Source of the DNA: Variovorax sp. SG517 | GTDB taxonomy: Bacteria > Pseudomonadota > Gammaproteobacteria > Burkholderiales > Burkholderiaceae_C | Length of the DNA stretch: 64,000 bases | Assembly: GCF_013376045.1 (NCBI RefSeq) | Contig: NZ_JABMJG010000008.1 | Location: 62,001 to 126,000 of the forward strand | Reading direction: 5' to 3' | Part shown: piece by piece, positions 23,193 through 32,988 of the stretch | Numbering within the stretch: position 1 is the stretch's first letter | How the letters are laid out: the number at the start of each line of letters is the position of its first letter | Position numbers and translations under genes: made by a program | The notes under the pieces: generated by a model | The model's database searches: none | What the model saw: only the letters and a program-made list of their open reading frames with translations | What the model was told of the DNA's origin: nothing

Positions 23193-25782
23193 TGATGACT
23201 CCGATGAAGTGGTGCGCGCTGCGGTTGTCGGCCAGGGCTGTGTGCCCCCAGCGGCGGCGCAGCCCGTTCTGGTCCTGTTCGTAGATGCTGGCGTAGCTGC
23301 TGTCGCCAATGGCGACGTGCACCGCGTCGCGATAGAAGTAGGTCTGCTCTTCCGGCGAGAAGCCGAAGTACCAGGAATGCGGAATGTCCTTGTGGGCGAC
23401 GACAGAGCCGGCGCCCTTCATCGACACGCTGAGCCGCCCCGACTGCTCGGCCGGGAACAGCTTCTCGCTGGAGAACGGCTCGAAGCCCGGGGCCTCGCCG
23501 CCGATGACCACGCCGTTCGCGTGCTGGGTGCCAGACGAGCGCGAGGTGTACGGCCCGCAGATGGCCGTGATGTCAAGGAAGCCGCCGGGCGGCAGGTTGT
23601 ACCAGTTGCCGCTGTCGGCGTAGTCGCTCACCTCGGTGGGCGAGTAGACCAGCGTGTCGATGTAGACCGGCACGCCGTCTTTCGACGGCGGGTCGCCCTT
23701 GTTGTGGTTGTCGGTCTGCCCCATCCAGTGGAACAGGTTGTCGTAGCACCAAAGCTGATAGGAGGTGGGGTCCGCCATCGCGAACTGCTCGGTCTTCTCC
23801 GACTCCGACCGGCCCGAGGTGCTGTCCATATAGGGGTACAGGATGCAGTCGCGCTCGAAGACGGGCACGCAGGCGGCCACGTCGATGCCGAAGCCTGAGG
23901 TGCTCTTCACCTTGGTGCGGTGGTAGTAGTAGCGGGCGCGGGACAGCGAGCCTACGCAATACAGGATCGGCGGCGTTGCGAATGCGGGCTGGCCGTAGCC
24001 CATATCGACACCGGTGACGTGCGTGGTGGTGCTGACCGGCGGCGCCACCTGGCGGTCATCGAACGACGAGGTGTAGAAGTAGCCCATCAGACCAGAAAGC
24101 CCGGTGGTGACCGTCTTCTCCCACTGGCCAACGATCATGTATTTCTCGAAGGTGCTCTGTTCCTTCTCCTGAAGCTTGCGCTCGTCGTAGAAGTACTTGA
24201 CCACCTGCAGCTCGTCATCGACGTAGCAGCCAAAGACGATGGTGTCGCACCGCACGGCCGGCCCGGCGTAGTCTTCGGACACCATCACGAACGACTCGCA
24301 GCCCAGACCACGCAGCTCGGGAAACTTCAACCGCCCCATCGACTTCGGGTTCTTGCCCGGCCAGTACATGGGACCAGTGCCCACGCGGGCCACGTTCCCC
24401 TGATGCACTGCGATGGGTTCGAGTTCGAGCGCGTCCCAATAGTCGTTGTCGGGCCCGTTCGATGCCGATGCGCGCGCGAGGATCTGCGCGGCCGTGGCGC
24501 GGCGAATCTTGTAGGCCGCTGCGCGCGAGCGGTGCGAGCCGTCGCGCAACTTCTCGAAGACCCGATCCAGGTAGACATGTGCACGCGCCGCCTCGTCCTC
24601 GCCGTCGAACTGCCACGAGGCCTTCAGCCGCCCGCCGTTGGCTGTCGCGCCCAGTCGCAGCTTCATCTTGTAGGCGTGGGCGTGCAGCAAGCCGGCCTCA
24701 TCACGGTCCCAGCAGGTATTGAAGCCCTCGCTGCCGCGGCTGTTCAAGGACCAGCCGCCAGCCGCATAGAACGCCTGTCGCGCGTAGAAGTCTGCGCAGT
24801 CACAGACCTTGATGAACACCCCAGCGCGCCGCCACGCCTCGAAGTCCTGCTCGTTTTCGGGGAAAGTCTCGCCCGAGGGGAGCCCTCCGAAGCGATCCAG
24901 CACCTTCAGCAGCTCGCCATCGCCAACCTCCTCGACGTAGGCCCGGAATGCGGCAGCAGTCGTGGCTGGCACCAGCGGAAGGGGCATCGCGAAGACGCCC
25001 CGGGCGTTGATGCGCAGCAGCCAAGGCTTGCCGTCGGTGCCGAACGACACCGCATTGCCCTCGCCATGCTGGTAGCGGTACTGGAACTGCCCCTCGCGAT
25101 CTGGGAAGCCCGTGTAACCGGGCAGCCGCAGGCCTGCAACCTCGCGCCGGATCTCACGCATGAAGCGTTCTGGCACTCGCATGCGGGCCCGCTCAACAGG
25201 ATCGTCCGGCAGGTCTGCCAGCACCTGCCGGCCGTAGCCACCGACCACCTGCGCCACCTCGGCCATGGCGCCGCTGTACCAGGTCGGACGCTGCTTCACG
25301 TACTGCGTGAAGGTGTAGATGCCGCTGTACTGGGGACGGAAGTAGGAAAACCGGTCGTGGTAGTCGATGCGGAACCGCTGCAGCGCCACGTCCTTGGGCG
25401 GCAGGTCCGCGTCCTCTCGGTAGCCCGTCAGCCGGCGGCGGGTCTGTTCGGTCAGCTTGATGCCAACGCCCTCGCCTTCCAGCACCTGGGCGCGCGTGAT
25501 GACGCCAGAGAACAGCATGGGCAGGTTCGTCTCGGCCAGGCCGGTGATCTCGTGCTCGGGGTTCTCGTGCCGCTCGAGCACCAGGATGCGGAAGATTCCC
25601 CCCATGTCGATTGCCACAGCCTGCCGGCCGCTGGGCAGCTCCGCGACGCGCTTCAAGCTGTCCAGGGCGGACAGCTGCTTGAAGTTGGTCGCGGTCCTGG
25701 CCAGCCGCTCAACGGCGGCGGCATCTTCCGGGGACAGCTCCGCCTGCTCGGCAAAGCGCCCATAGGGGCGCGGTGCGTGCAT
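23185..25782 (-). CDS. Large tail structural protein
   Basis: An 865-residue protein without a family I can name. It is rich in aromatic residues (YRYQHGEGNAVSFGTDGKPW; YYYHRTKVKSTSGFGIDV) and has scattered cysteines and beta-strand patterns, consistent with a large folded virion protein. Residues 330-420 hold a helical segment (ARAHVYLDRVFEKLRDGSHR). It lies three bases after the gene at 25786 and overlaps the next gene, so it is part of the tail operon. A tail hub or receptor-binding component is possible from position; nothing in the sequence decides it. Confidence 0.55.
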   Translation of the reverse strand: MHAPRPYGRFAEQAELSPEDAAAVERLARTATNFKQLSALDSLKRVAELPSGRQAVAIDMGGIFRILVLERHENPEHEITGLAETNLPMLFSGVITRAQVLEGEGVGIKLTEQTRRRLTGYREDADLPPKDVALQRFRIDYHDRFSYFRPQYSGIYTFTQYVKQRPTWYSGAMAEVAQVVGGYGRQVLADLPDDPVERARMRVPERFMREIRREVAGLRLPGYTGFPDREGQFQYRYQHGEGNAVSFGTDGKPWLLRINARGVFAMPLPLVPATTAAAFRAYVEEVGDGELLKVLDRFGGLPSGETFPENEQDFEAWRRAGVFIKVCDCADFYARQAFYAAGGWSLNSRGSEGFNTCWDRDEAGLLHAHAYKMKLRLGATANGGRLKASWQFDGEDEAARAHVYLDRVFEKLRDGSHRSRAAAYKIRRATAAQILARASASNGPDNDYWDALELEPIAVHQGNVARVGTGPMYWPGKNPKSMGRLKFPELRGLGCESFVMVSEDYAGPAVRCDTIVFGCYVDDELQVVKYFYDERKLQEKEQSTFEKYMIVGQWEKTVTTGLSGLMGYFYTSSFDDRQVAPPVSTTTHVTGVDMGYGQPAFATPPILYCVGSLSRARYYYHRTKVKSTSGFGIDVAACVPVFERDCILYPYMDSTSGRSESEKTEQFAMADPTSYQLWCYDNLFHWMGQTDNHNKGDPPSKDGVPVYIDTLVYSPTEVSDYADSGNWYNLPPGGFLDITAICGPYTSRSSGTQHANGVVIGGEAPGFEPFSSEKLFPAEQSGRLSVSMKGAGSVVAHKDIPHSWYFGFSPEEQTYFYRDAVHVAIGDSSYASIYEQDQNGLRRRWGHTALADNRSAHHFIGVINE

Positions 25783-25785
25783 GGA

Positions 25786-26364
25786 TCAGACGGTCAGGCT
25801 CAGGCGGTAGCCGATGTCGTAGGTGTCACCGTTCTGGAACACGCGCGCGGCAGCGTACTTCGTCGCCGACACCAGCGCACCGGTGGTGCCGCCGCGCGTG
25901 TTGTTCGTGAGCATGGCCGCGCCGGTCACGTTGAGCTGGCCGGCGGTGGCGATGGTGACCGTGGCGACAGCCGCCATGTTGTCGATGGAGCCGGTACTCG
26001 TGTTTGCCGAGGTCCAGGCCGGCCGGGTGGGGCTGGTGTAGCCCTCGGTGAGGCTGACGATTTCAGATGCCGAGGCCGCGAAGTTGGCGGCCGTCCAGTT
26101 GTCGGCCGGCGCCGCCGCGCCGCTGAACAGGGCCAGGAAGTAGCCCGCCGGCTTGGCCGTGCTGCCCAGCGCCACGTTCAGGATGTGAGCCAGCCCTTCG
26201 ATGACGATCTTGTTCTTGGTACGGCTCCACTCGCCGCCGTTGATGCGGTCGAAGTACTCGCCTTGTGCGAGCACGCCCTGCCGGGGGAAGTAAATGCCCT
26301 GCTCGGTGACATCATAGGTTTCGCGGTTCAGGTCCGCAGCCAGCTCTTTGCGCAGCGTCGTCAT
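25786..26364 (-). CDS. Tail/virion structural protein
   Basis: A 192-residue protein beginning MTTLRKELAADLNRETYDVT. It has an N-terminal helix and a threonine- and alanine-rich, strand-forming C-terminal two thirds (VATVTIATAGQLNVTGAAML). No motif points to an enzyme. It sits between the propeller-like protein and the 865-residue tail protein. Proteins of this kind are common in phage tail modules; the exact place in the particle is unknown. Confidence 0.55.
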   Translation of the reverse strand: MTTLRKELAADLNRETYDVTEQGIYFPRQGVLAQGEYFDRINGGEWSRTKNKIVIEGLAHILNVALGSTAKPAGYFLALFSGAAAPADNWTAANFAASASEIVSLTEGYTSPTRPAWTSANTSTGSIDNMAAVATVTIATAGQLNVTGAAMLTNNTRGGTTGALVSATKYAAARVFQNGDTYDIGYRLSLTV

Positions 26365-26436
26365 AGGAAGCTCCAGTAGTCCTATGCCGCACTCCTGCGC
26401 AGCGATGATTCCCGGATTCCCCGGGGGTGGAAGCCC

Positions 26437-27624
26437 TCAGACTACAGCGGTCAGCAGGCGTCGGCCAAACACTACAGAGGTGCCGGCGCGCCCCGTGATG
26501 CCCTTCAGCACGCCCGCATGAAGCTCCACAAGCGCTCCCGAGGCGGTGCCGGCGACGTAGCCGTTCTCCGCCAGCCAGACCGCCGCATCGCTGCCGCCTG
26601 CGGTGAGATCGCCGCCCAAGGCGTCGGGCGACGCAAGGACGGCGCTGCCAGGCACCGGCGCGCGGCCGCCCTTGCGCTCCACCGAAAACTCGGCAGGGGC
26701 GCTGCCGCGCAGGAAGACGACGTGATCGACCTGCCCGACCCATACGCCGCCGTCGACGGGCTGCACGAAGGTGATGCGCTGCGGCATCTGCACGAAGCCG
26801 TGCCGCTCGTCGTGAAGGTGATAGGCCAGCGCCTCGGACCAACGCAGCACATTGCCGCGGGCGGTTAGCAGCCGGCCGCGCCAGTACGAGAGAAACCGCC
26901 CAGTGGGCATGGGCGACAGGTGCCGGAACTGGGCTGCGGCGCCAAGCTGGGGCAGCAGCGGCAGGTGGATGGACGCGGTACCAGCCGGCCAGTCCCCGGC
27001 GCGCAGCAGCTCGCCGCCATCGCGCCTTGTCAGGTACAGCCGCACGCCGGTGAGGGTCGGGTCGAGCCAGATGGGCAGGGCCACCCCAAGCGCTCCGCTC
27101 GAGCTCACCTCGATGGTGGAGAGCTCGGAAGGGGCAGATTCCTGCGCGCCGCGAAGCCACGCAACGGCCGCCCCGTAGGTGCCAGGCTCCAGCGAGCCCG
27201 CGCCGGCCGTCAGCAGTGGCGCGGGCGGCGTGTCCAACGTCAGACGCTGCGCCGCGCTGCCGTCGAACGTGAATAGCCCAGCAGGCCCGGCCACGCAGAC
27301 GAGGTTATTCAGCACCACGTGCTCTGCCCCCTCACCCACGGTAGCGAGCTCCTCGTGCGACCAGTCCGTCGGCTTGATCTTGACCCACTTCCCCGCGAGG
27401 GTGCCGAAGGTGTCGTGATGCAGCGGGCTCTGCCACACATCGCGAAACCGCGCCGAGCTCACCAGGCGCTCGCCCATGCGCACCGATGCCTTGCCGGCCG
27501 GAGTGATGTCCACGTTCACGGCATCACGCACGTACAGCTGCGCGGCATCGCCGCCCCGCTGCATGGCCGCATCCTCCGAGACGTTGTTGATGCCCGCGAG
27601 TGGCATGAGGGAGGTGTCGGACAT
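26437..27624 (-). CDS. Putative beta-propeller tail accessory protein (P22 gp10-like role)
   Basis: A 395-residue protein beginning MSDTSLMPLAGINNVSEDAA. Repeating strand blocks (GRFLSYWRGRLLTARGNVLR; GGVWVGQVDHVVFLRGSAP) and conserved glycine-tryptophan positions suggest a propeller like those of head-completion or DNA-stabilisation proteins. The start at 27624 has AAGGAG seven bases upstream and overlaps the TAA of the preceding gene. The likeness to P22 gp10 is in layout only. It would seal the portal or join it to the tail needle; moderately tentative. Confidence 0.5.
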   Translation of the reverse strand: MSDTSLMPLAGINNVSEDAAMQRGGDAAQLYVRDAVNVDITPAGKASVRMGERLVSSARFRDVWQSPLHHDTFGTLAGKWVKIKPTDWSHEELATVGEGAEHVVLNNLVCVAGPAGLFTFDGSAAQRLTLDTPPAPLLTAGAGSLEPGTYGAAVAWLRGAQESAPSELSTIEVSSSGALGVALPIWLDPTLTGVRLYLTRRDGGELLRAGDWPAGTASIHLPLLPQLGAAAQFRHLSPMPTGRFLSYWRGRLLTARGNVLRWSEALAYHLHDERHGFVQMPQRITFVQPVDGGVWVGQVDHVVFLRGSAPAEFSVERKGGRAPVPGSAVLASPDALGGDLTAGGSDAAVWLAENGYVAGTASGALVELHAGVLKGITGRAGTSVVFGRRLLTAVV

Positions 27625-30600
27625 TAGAAGGCTCCTTTTCGGTACTGATCGGCATTGCCGTCGGGCCGGATGAAGTGCACGGCCAGCTTGACATTGGGCA
27701 CCCCGGCCTGCGTCGCGTCGATCCCCACAGGCGCCACCGTGCGCGCGGCCGGGCCGGGCGGAACGTAGACATTGCGCACGTGCATGCGCGCCGCGAAGTT
27801 CTCGGGGTCGTACTCGCTCGCAAACGCCTCGAAGCCTTGAGGCTCCAGGCCCCGGATGCGCAGCGAGATCCACGCGGTGCCGAATGCGACCGCATCTATG
27901 CCGGGCGGCAAGGTCGGCATGGGAGGCCCGACGTGCAGCGACTGCCACTGGTACGGCGGCTCGCCGCGCGACCCGCCCATCGCCAGGGCGTTGAAGCCCG
28001 TGAGCTGGAACGTCCGGTGCAGCAGCGATGCCCACGCCACGCCGAAATCTGGCGGCGCAATGCCCACCGGCCGTACGGTCTGCGGGCCGAGGTACGGGCC
28101 GCGCGCCACCGCTGGCTGCCCGAAAAGCTGCATGTCGGCCCCGCCGAACTGCTTCACGAACTGCGTGCCGTCGCCCAACACCACCCAGCCCATGCGGTAG
28201 GCCTGAATGCCGGCCGGCTCCAGGTAGCGGCGGTGCAGCTGTACCGAGGGCACGCCGAGCATCCCGGTGTTGCCTACCGTGGTGGGGAAAAGGATGCCGC
28301 GATAGGTGCGCACCGAGTGCTGCCCGAACCGGGCGCCAGGCCCGTATTCAAGCGTCTGGCCCACGTAGTGCAGGTTGCCGACTGGGTGATTGCGGATGGC
28401 CTGCGCCGGTGCCTCGACCACCGCGTAGATGGTGTGCGGCGTGATGCGCGCCGGCGAAGGCTCGAACACCTGTACGTCCGGCCACTCGGCCACCGTCAGA
28501 AAGCGCCTCTTGAGGGCCACCATCGGCTCGCCGTAGCCATCGATCTTGATGCCTGCGTCGACCATGACGCCATTGCTGCGCACCGTTGCATCGCCCAGAG
28601 GCGGCGCAGCGATGCCCGGCACGTAGAGGACGTACTGATTCAGCCCAGGCTTGCCGACCTCACTCTCGGACGCCACTTCCTGGTCCTGAATGATCCACTG
28701 CGTGGCATATGGTGGCGCGCCCGCCCGCGTGACCACCAGCTTGTCGCCCACGCGCATGAAGTTGTTGCCCGGCACCGCGATAGTCTGCCTTCGGTCAGCG
28801 ATCTTGGGCTGGCCGAAGAGCTGTGTGGCCGCGCCGTCGGGTGCCACGGGCCGGTACTGCTGCCGGACGAAGGCATTGCCGAACTCCTCGGCGTTCCAGC
28901 CATACCCGCGCACCTCGGGGGTGACGTTGTGCACGCGCGGCTCGCCGAAGAAGTCCCGATGCGTCCACCTGGGCAGGAGGAGGTTGAAGTGGATCGAGAG
29001 CGCGGCCAACCCGATGCGCGACATGTCGTCGCCTCTCGGATCGACGTAGCGCGTGTACAGCTTGACCTCGGGAAGCGGCACGTCGGGCGGCTGGATCGCG
29101 TAGCGGGACTCGATGTCCAGCGTCCGAGTCGCGAAGTCGATGAAGGCTGTGCCATAGGCCGCCGAGTCGATGTTCCCAATTCGCGGGTAGTAGCGCCGCG
29201 TGTTCTCCACCGTGGCCACGCCGAAGAGCTGCGCGTCAGCGCCCGCCGGGGCCACCACGCGCGCCGCGTTGTAGACGGCGTTCCAGTTGAGCAGCGGCGG
29301 CGGCTCGATCCCCTCGAGCGGCAGCAGGCGCACGCCGTAGGCCACCAGGCCCGCCGGCGTGGTGCCCGGGTAGCCCGGCGGCGTCATGCCTGCCGGTGCG
29401 ATCACGCGGGCGTTGTTGAACACCAGCGGCTCGCCCACGCGCGGCGGAGCGATGCCAATGGCCCCCACCACGCGGTTGCGGTTCTCGATGGCCGTCCACT
29501 GCGGCCAGGCCGGCGGGTTGAGCCCGTCGGTGGGGTCGTAGTTCTGCACCACGAACTGCCGGAGGTTGAAGACCTGCGCCCTGCCCCAGCGGTACTGTTC
29601 CTGCACGTTCGTCTCGAACCCTGGCGGCCGCACGAACGTCAGCTGGTTCTTGACGCTCGTGCTCCCCCACACCTCCCGGAAGCCCTGCGGTGCGACGGTC
29701 TGCGACTCGGGGATGATCCGCGTGCCGTAGGCAGCCGAGTCCCAGCCGGTGGGCGTGATGTAGCGCGTGCCGCCCACGTTCGGGCGCCCGACCGCATCGA
29801 GGAACGCGCCGGCCGGCGCCAGCAACCGAGTGCCTTGGCTGATCCACGGCGTGCCGAAGCCGGGCGTCGGGATACCCGCGTTGAGCTGCGCGTACTGCCG
29901 GTCGTGGCTGACGCGGTTCGTGCCGGCGAAGCCCGTGGCCACCAGCCCGGTAGGCAGCAGGTAGCGCGTGTAGAGCCACACCGTCGAGCTCGTGCCCAGC
30001 ACCGGCGGCACGATGTTTCCGGCGGCGATGTAGCGGTTGCGGTTGATGATGGTGGGGTTGCCACCAGCCATGGCGTCGAACCCGCCAGGAAAGAGGCGTC
30101 GGTTCTTCAGCACCACCGCGGCGGCGCCGAAGGCAGACTGGTCCAACCCAGCTGGCGCGAGAGCCCGCCGGCCGTAAGCCACAAGCGCCGCACCGAACGC
30201 TAGCTGACTGGGAACACCCGTGGGCCGCAGCGCGCCCGCCGAGTTGCGCACCTGGGGCGCCCCCATGGCGAGGCTGTCGAAGCCGCCGGGCGCCGCGTAG
30301 GTCAGGTAGTTCTGGATCGTGGCGGCGCCGAAGCTGCACGAGTCCCAGCCCGTGAGCGGGATGTACTTGTCCTCGGACGGCAGCGTCCAGAGCCCGTCGC
30401 GCACGCCCACCGCGGGCGTGTACGCCGGCTTGCCCACCCAGCTCGCACTGATCGTCCAGCGTGGGGGCGCGTACTGATAGGGAAAGATCGCGTACGTGTC
30501 GCCGAAGGCCAGCGGCGTGAAGCCCTGCGGGTGTATGAACTGCTGCTGCGTGACGAAGGGCGTGCCCATCGCCTCGGACAGAAAGCCCGGCGGATTGACA

Positions 30601-30950
30601 TAGGCGCGCTGCTGGTCCCAGGTGACCGGCAGGGATGCGCCGATGGTACGGATGTAGACCGGCTTGCCGACCCACGAGGCCGCGATGTTGTACTGCGGCG
30701 GCCGGTAGTAGAGAACCTTCGTCAGAGCGAAGGTCGTGCCCCAGGCGGTCTGTTCGCCAGCGCCCGCGCCGGCAACAAGCTGCTGCCCGATGACCGCTGG
30801 CGTGCCCACGCCGCCCTCGGCGCTGGCCGGCTGATAGATCCACTGGGTGGGCGTGACCCAGGTGCCGAGGATGACGCGCGCGGGCCCTCGGTAGGTCGGT
30901 GCCCCGACCCACGAAGCGTTCAGCGGGCTGGTCGGGGGCGTGTACGGCAT
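27624..30950 (-). CDS. 1108-residue tandem-repeat tail protein
   Basis: A very repetitive protein. A unit of roughly 22-45 residues with the pattern P-x-G-(6-8 residues)-FG-x-(P/A)-x-V recurs along almost all of its length (GGFDSLAMGAPQV, AGLDQSAFGAAAV, GGFDAMAGGNPTI, ADAQLFGVATV, ADMQLFGQPAV). The first 170 residues carry three spaced copies of ASWVGKPxY. Such arrays usually form an elongated beta structure. It precedes the propeller-like gene with direct stop/start overlap. I infer a tail shaft or fibre; no catalytic motif is present. Confidence 0.65.
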   Translation of the reverse strand: MPYTPPTSPLNASWVGAPTYRGPARVILGTWVTPTQWIYQPASAEGGVGTPAVIGQQLVAGAGAGEQTAWGTTFALTKVLYYRPPQYNIAASWVGKPVYIRTIGASLPVTWDQQRAYVNPPGFLSEAMGTPFVTQQQFIHPQGFTPLAFGDTYAIFPYQYAPPRWTISASWVGKPAYTPAVGVRDGLWTLPSEDKYIPLTGWDSCSFGAATIQNYLTYAAPGGFDSLAMGAPQVRNSAGALRPTGVPSQLAFGAALVAYGRRALAPAGLDQSAFGAAAVVLKNRRLFPGGFDAMAGGNPTIINRNRYIAAGNIVPPVLGTSSTVWLYTRYLLPTGLVATGFAGTNRVSHDRQYAQLNAGIPTPGFGTPWISQGTRLLAPAGAFLDAVGRPNVGGTRYITPTGWDSAAYGTRIIPESQTVAPQGFREVWGSTSVKNQLTFVRPPGFETNVQEQYRWGRAQVFNLRQFVVQNYDPTDGLNPPAWPQWTAIENRNRVVGAIGIAPPRVGEPLVFNNARVIAPAGMTPPGYPGTTPAGLVAYGVRLLPLEGIEPPPLLNWNAVYNAARVVAPAGADAQLFGVATVENTRRYYPRIGNIDSAAYGTAFIDFATRTLDIESRYAIQPPDVPLPEVKLYTRYVDPRGDDMSRIGLAALSIHFNLLLPRWTHRDFFGEPRVHNVTPEVRGYGWNAEEFGNAFVRQQYRPVAPDGAATQLFGQPKIADRRQTIAVPGNNFMRVGDKLVVTRAGAPPYATQWIIQDQEVASESEVGKPGLNQYVLYVPGIAAPPLGDATVRSNGVMVDAGIKIDGYGEPMVALKRRFLTVAEWPDVQVFEPSPARITPHTIYAVVEAPAQAIRNHPVGNLHYVGQTLEYGPGARFGQHSVRTYRGILFPTTVGNTGMLGVPSVQLHRRYLEPAGIQAYRMGWVVLGDGTQFVKQFGGADMQLFGQPAVARGPYLGPQTVRPVGIAPPDFGVAWASLLHRTFQLTGFNALAMGGSRGEPPYQWQSLHVGPPMPTLPPGIDAVAFGTAWISLRIRGLEPQGFEAFASEYDPENFAARMHVRNVYVPPGPAARTVAPVGIDATQAGVPNVKLAVHFIRPDGNADQYRKGAF

Positions 30951-30952
30951 CG

Positions 30953-32215
30953 CTAGACCGGCTGCGGCTCCGTCTGCGCGTAGAACAGGTCGTTCAGCAG
31001 CTCGCCGGCGGCCGTCATGAACTGCACGTCGTACGGTCCGATGTCCGGCACGCGCAAGTCGTAGTTGCCGGTGCTCGCGCTCGAGGTGGTCTGTGCGGCG
31101 AGCTCACCGGTGTCTCGCCGGTGCGCGCGCACCACGCGCGCCACGGGGTTGTTGCTGATGTCGCGCACCGTCCCGGTGATCTTGTAGGGCGTGTCGTAGG
31201 TGATGACGAAAGGGGTCAGCCCGCCGACGTTGCCCCACATGGCGTTTCTGTAGATCGCCGCCTGCGAAGCATATGGGGCCCGAGTCGAGAGCTTGAACTT
31301 CGACAAGGTCCGCGAGGGAAATGTTGAACCCACGTTGTGTCGGAGGTACACCGCGTCCTCTGAGGGGTCTGGATCAACGATTAGGCTGTAGCCCGCGCCG
31401 ATGACCCCTCCGGTCGTCAGAGCTGTGAAGTCCGTCAAGACCTGCGTGTCAGCGTTGAACTCAGCGATGTACGGCGAACCACTGATCGCCATCAAGAACG
31501 AGTTCGCCGTGGTCGGATGCCGCACGAGCGGCCGAATATAGTTCGTCGCAGGCGTGTACTTGCTGTTCGCGGTGTAGCCATAGCTCCGCACCATGGTCGT
31601 CGCGTTGTAGATCGACACGTAAGGCGACGAATTGCACATCACGACGAAGCGCGTGCTGTCGGATGTAAATGCCACCCCATAGTTCGAGCCGCCGGCTGGC
31701 ACCGTCACCGCGTCCGTGTACCCCCAGGTCGAAGTGTTGTAGACGCGGATGTAGGGCGAATTCCCGTGCGTCACGACCAGCTTCGTACCGTCCGGCGAGA
31801 AATCCAATGCATAGATGGAACTGAGTCCGGTGGTGGCAACTGAGGCCAGGGAGTGATCACTACGCTTGAAGACGTACAAGAACGGCGAACCTGTGCCACC
31901 GATCGCGTAGTAGTCATTCGAGATGGCGCAGACCGTGGTGGCAGCGGCAAAGCCGGCGGCCGGCGCTACAGGGTTCGCCATGGTGTTCATGTCCGGGTAG
32001 TACCGAAAGTTCTGCCCCGACGTGCTGCTGTTGAAGGTCACCACCCCGGCCTTCAGGTCCGGAGCCAGCGCGGCAAATGCACCGCTACTCCCGATGCTAC
32101 CGGGATAGCTGATCAGGTCCGAAGATACCAGCAACGGGTCCAGTCCCTGTCGCAGTTCGAGAATGCGGCCAGCGACGTTCTCACCATAGATGATGCCGGC
32201 CATTCGATGCCCCAT
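30953..32215 (-). CDS. Beta-propeller tail fibre-like protein with Ig/transthyretin-like C-terminus
   Basis: A 420-residue protein. Residues about 90-300 contain WD40/YVTN-like blades: FSPDGTKLVVTHGNSPYIRV, FTSDSTRFVVMCNSSPYVSI and ISGSPYIAEFNADTQ. Residues about 345-420 (TGTVRDISNNPVARVVRAHR, then TGNYDLRVPDIGPYDVQF) look like the carboxypeptidase-regulatory/transthyretin-type fold often found at the ends of phage fibres. The start at 32215 has GGAGG six bases upstream. The combination suggests a surface-exposed adhesin or receptor-binding tail protein. Serine-, threonine- and tyrosine-rich blades differ in composition from their neighbours. Confidence 0.6.
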   Translation of the reverse strand: MGHRMAGIIYGENVAGRILELRQGLDPLLVSSDLISYPGSIGSSGAFAALAPDLKAGVVTFNSSTSGQNFRYYPDMNTMANPVAPAAGFAAATTVCAISNDYYAIGGTGSPFLYVFKRSDHSLASVATTGLSSIYALDFSPDGTKLVVTHGNSPYIRVYNTSTWGYTDAVTVPAGGSNYGVAFTSDSTRFVVMCNSSPYVSIYNATTMVRSYGYTANSKYTPATNYIRPLVRHPTTANSFLMAISGSPYIAEFNADTQVLTDFTALTTGGVIGAGYSLIVDPDPSEDAVYLRHNVGSTFPSRTLSKFKLSTRAPYASQAAIYRNAMWGNVGGLTPFVITYDTPYKITGTVRDISNNPVARVVRAHRRDTGELAAQTTSSASTGNYDLRVPDIGPYDVQFMTAAGELLNDLFYAQTEPQPV

Positions 32216-32227
32216 CGCCGTCCTCCC

Positions 32228-32554
32228 TCAGTCCTTCAGCACGCCCAGCGGCGTCTCGTTCGACCAGTAGCCCTTTGCCTCGTGCCAGGCGCTGTACTCG
32301 CCCATGAGCACATCGTCGCCGCGCTGGCCAGTGAAGCGCAGCGCGTAGTCGATGGCCCATTCCTGGCTGTCGCAGCCGGGCGGGCACGGCGCCAGCTCGT
32401 GCACGAACATTTGGAATGGCGGCAGCGCGCCCACCATGCGCCAGTTGATGACCGGCACCGCCGCCGGCGTCAGCTCGATGGGCTTCGGAGCGATGCCTTC
32501 CACGCCGATGATGAGCGGCGGCGGTTTCTGCGGCGCGGCCGCGGGCGATTGCAT
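32228..32554 (-). CDS. Hypothetical virion-region protein
   Basis: A 108-residue protein starting MQSPAAAPQKPPPLIIGVEG; the start at 32554 is chosen for AGGAG eight bases upstream over a longer in-frame start. A proline-rich N-terminus leads to a compact C-terminal part with a CPPGC pair and tryptophans (SQEWAIDYALRFTG, GEYSAWHEAKGYW). Not recognised. It sits between the fibre-like gene and a small structural gene in one operon with 12- and 26-base gaps, so a minor tail or assembly role is likely from context only. Confidence 0.5.
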   Translation of the reverse strand: MQSPAAAPQKPPPLIIGVEGIAPKPIELTPAAVPVINWRMVGALPPFQMFVHELAPCPPGCDSQEWAIDYALRFTGQRGDDVLMGEYSAWHEAKGYWSNETPLGVLKD

Positions 32555-32580
32555 GTCTTGCACTCCTGCGCTCCCCACGG

Positions 32581-32988
32581 TCAGACCTTGAAGATCTTGT
32601 TCGTGCCGTTGTCCCAGGTGACGATGATGTCGCCGCCGTTGGGGGTGATCGGCAGGCCCGTGGCCGTGTCGATGTAGGCGATCAGCGGCGACGTGGCCTC
32701 GGTGCCCGTGTCGCGGTAGATCACGATGGCCTCGATGCTCGCGCCCGAGACGGCCGTGAACGTCACGTCGGCGCCATCGGCCGCTCCGCCGGTGGTGGTC
32801 TTCGCGGTCAGCGTAACCGGTCCCGCGATGCGTGCCGAGATCGGGATGTCCGCGAGGTACTGGTGGATGGCCGTCTGCGGCGTGTATGCGCCGGTGTCGA
32901 CCAACAGAACCTTGATGGTGTCGGTTGCCCAGTTGAGCTGGGCTTCCAGGAAGCGCTGCCGCGCAGCGTCATACAGGGTGTTTGCCAT
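32581..32988 (-). CDS. Small conserved phage structural protein
   Basis: A 135-residue protein of a type common in beta- and gammaproteobacterial prophages: MANTLYDAARQRFLEAQLNW at the start, then IKVLLVDTGAYTP, a strand-rich core, and the ending TPNGGDIIVTWDNGTNKIF. The function is unknown; a capsid or tail decoration protein is likely. It overlaps the end of the CsrA-like gene by 20 bases, indicating tight translational coupling. Confidence 0.7.
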   Translation of the reverse strand: MANTLYDAARQRFLEAQLNWATDTIKVLLVDTGAYTPQTAIHQYLADIPISARIAGPVTLTAKTTTGGAADGADVTFTAVSGASIEAIVIYRDTGTEATSPLIAYIDTATGLPITPNGGDIIVTWDNGTNKIFKV

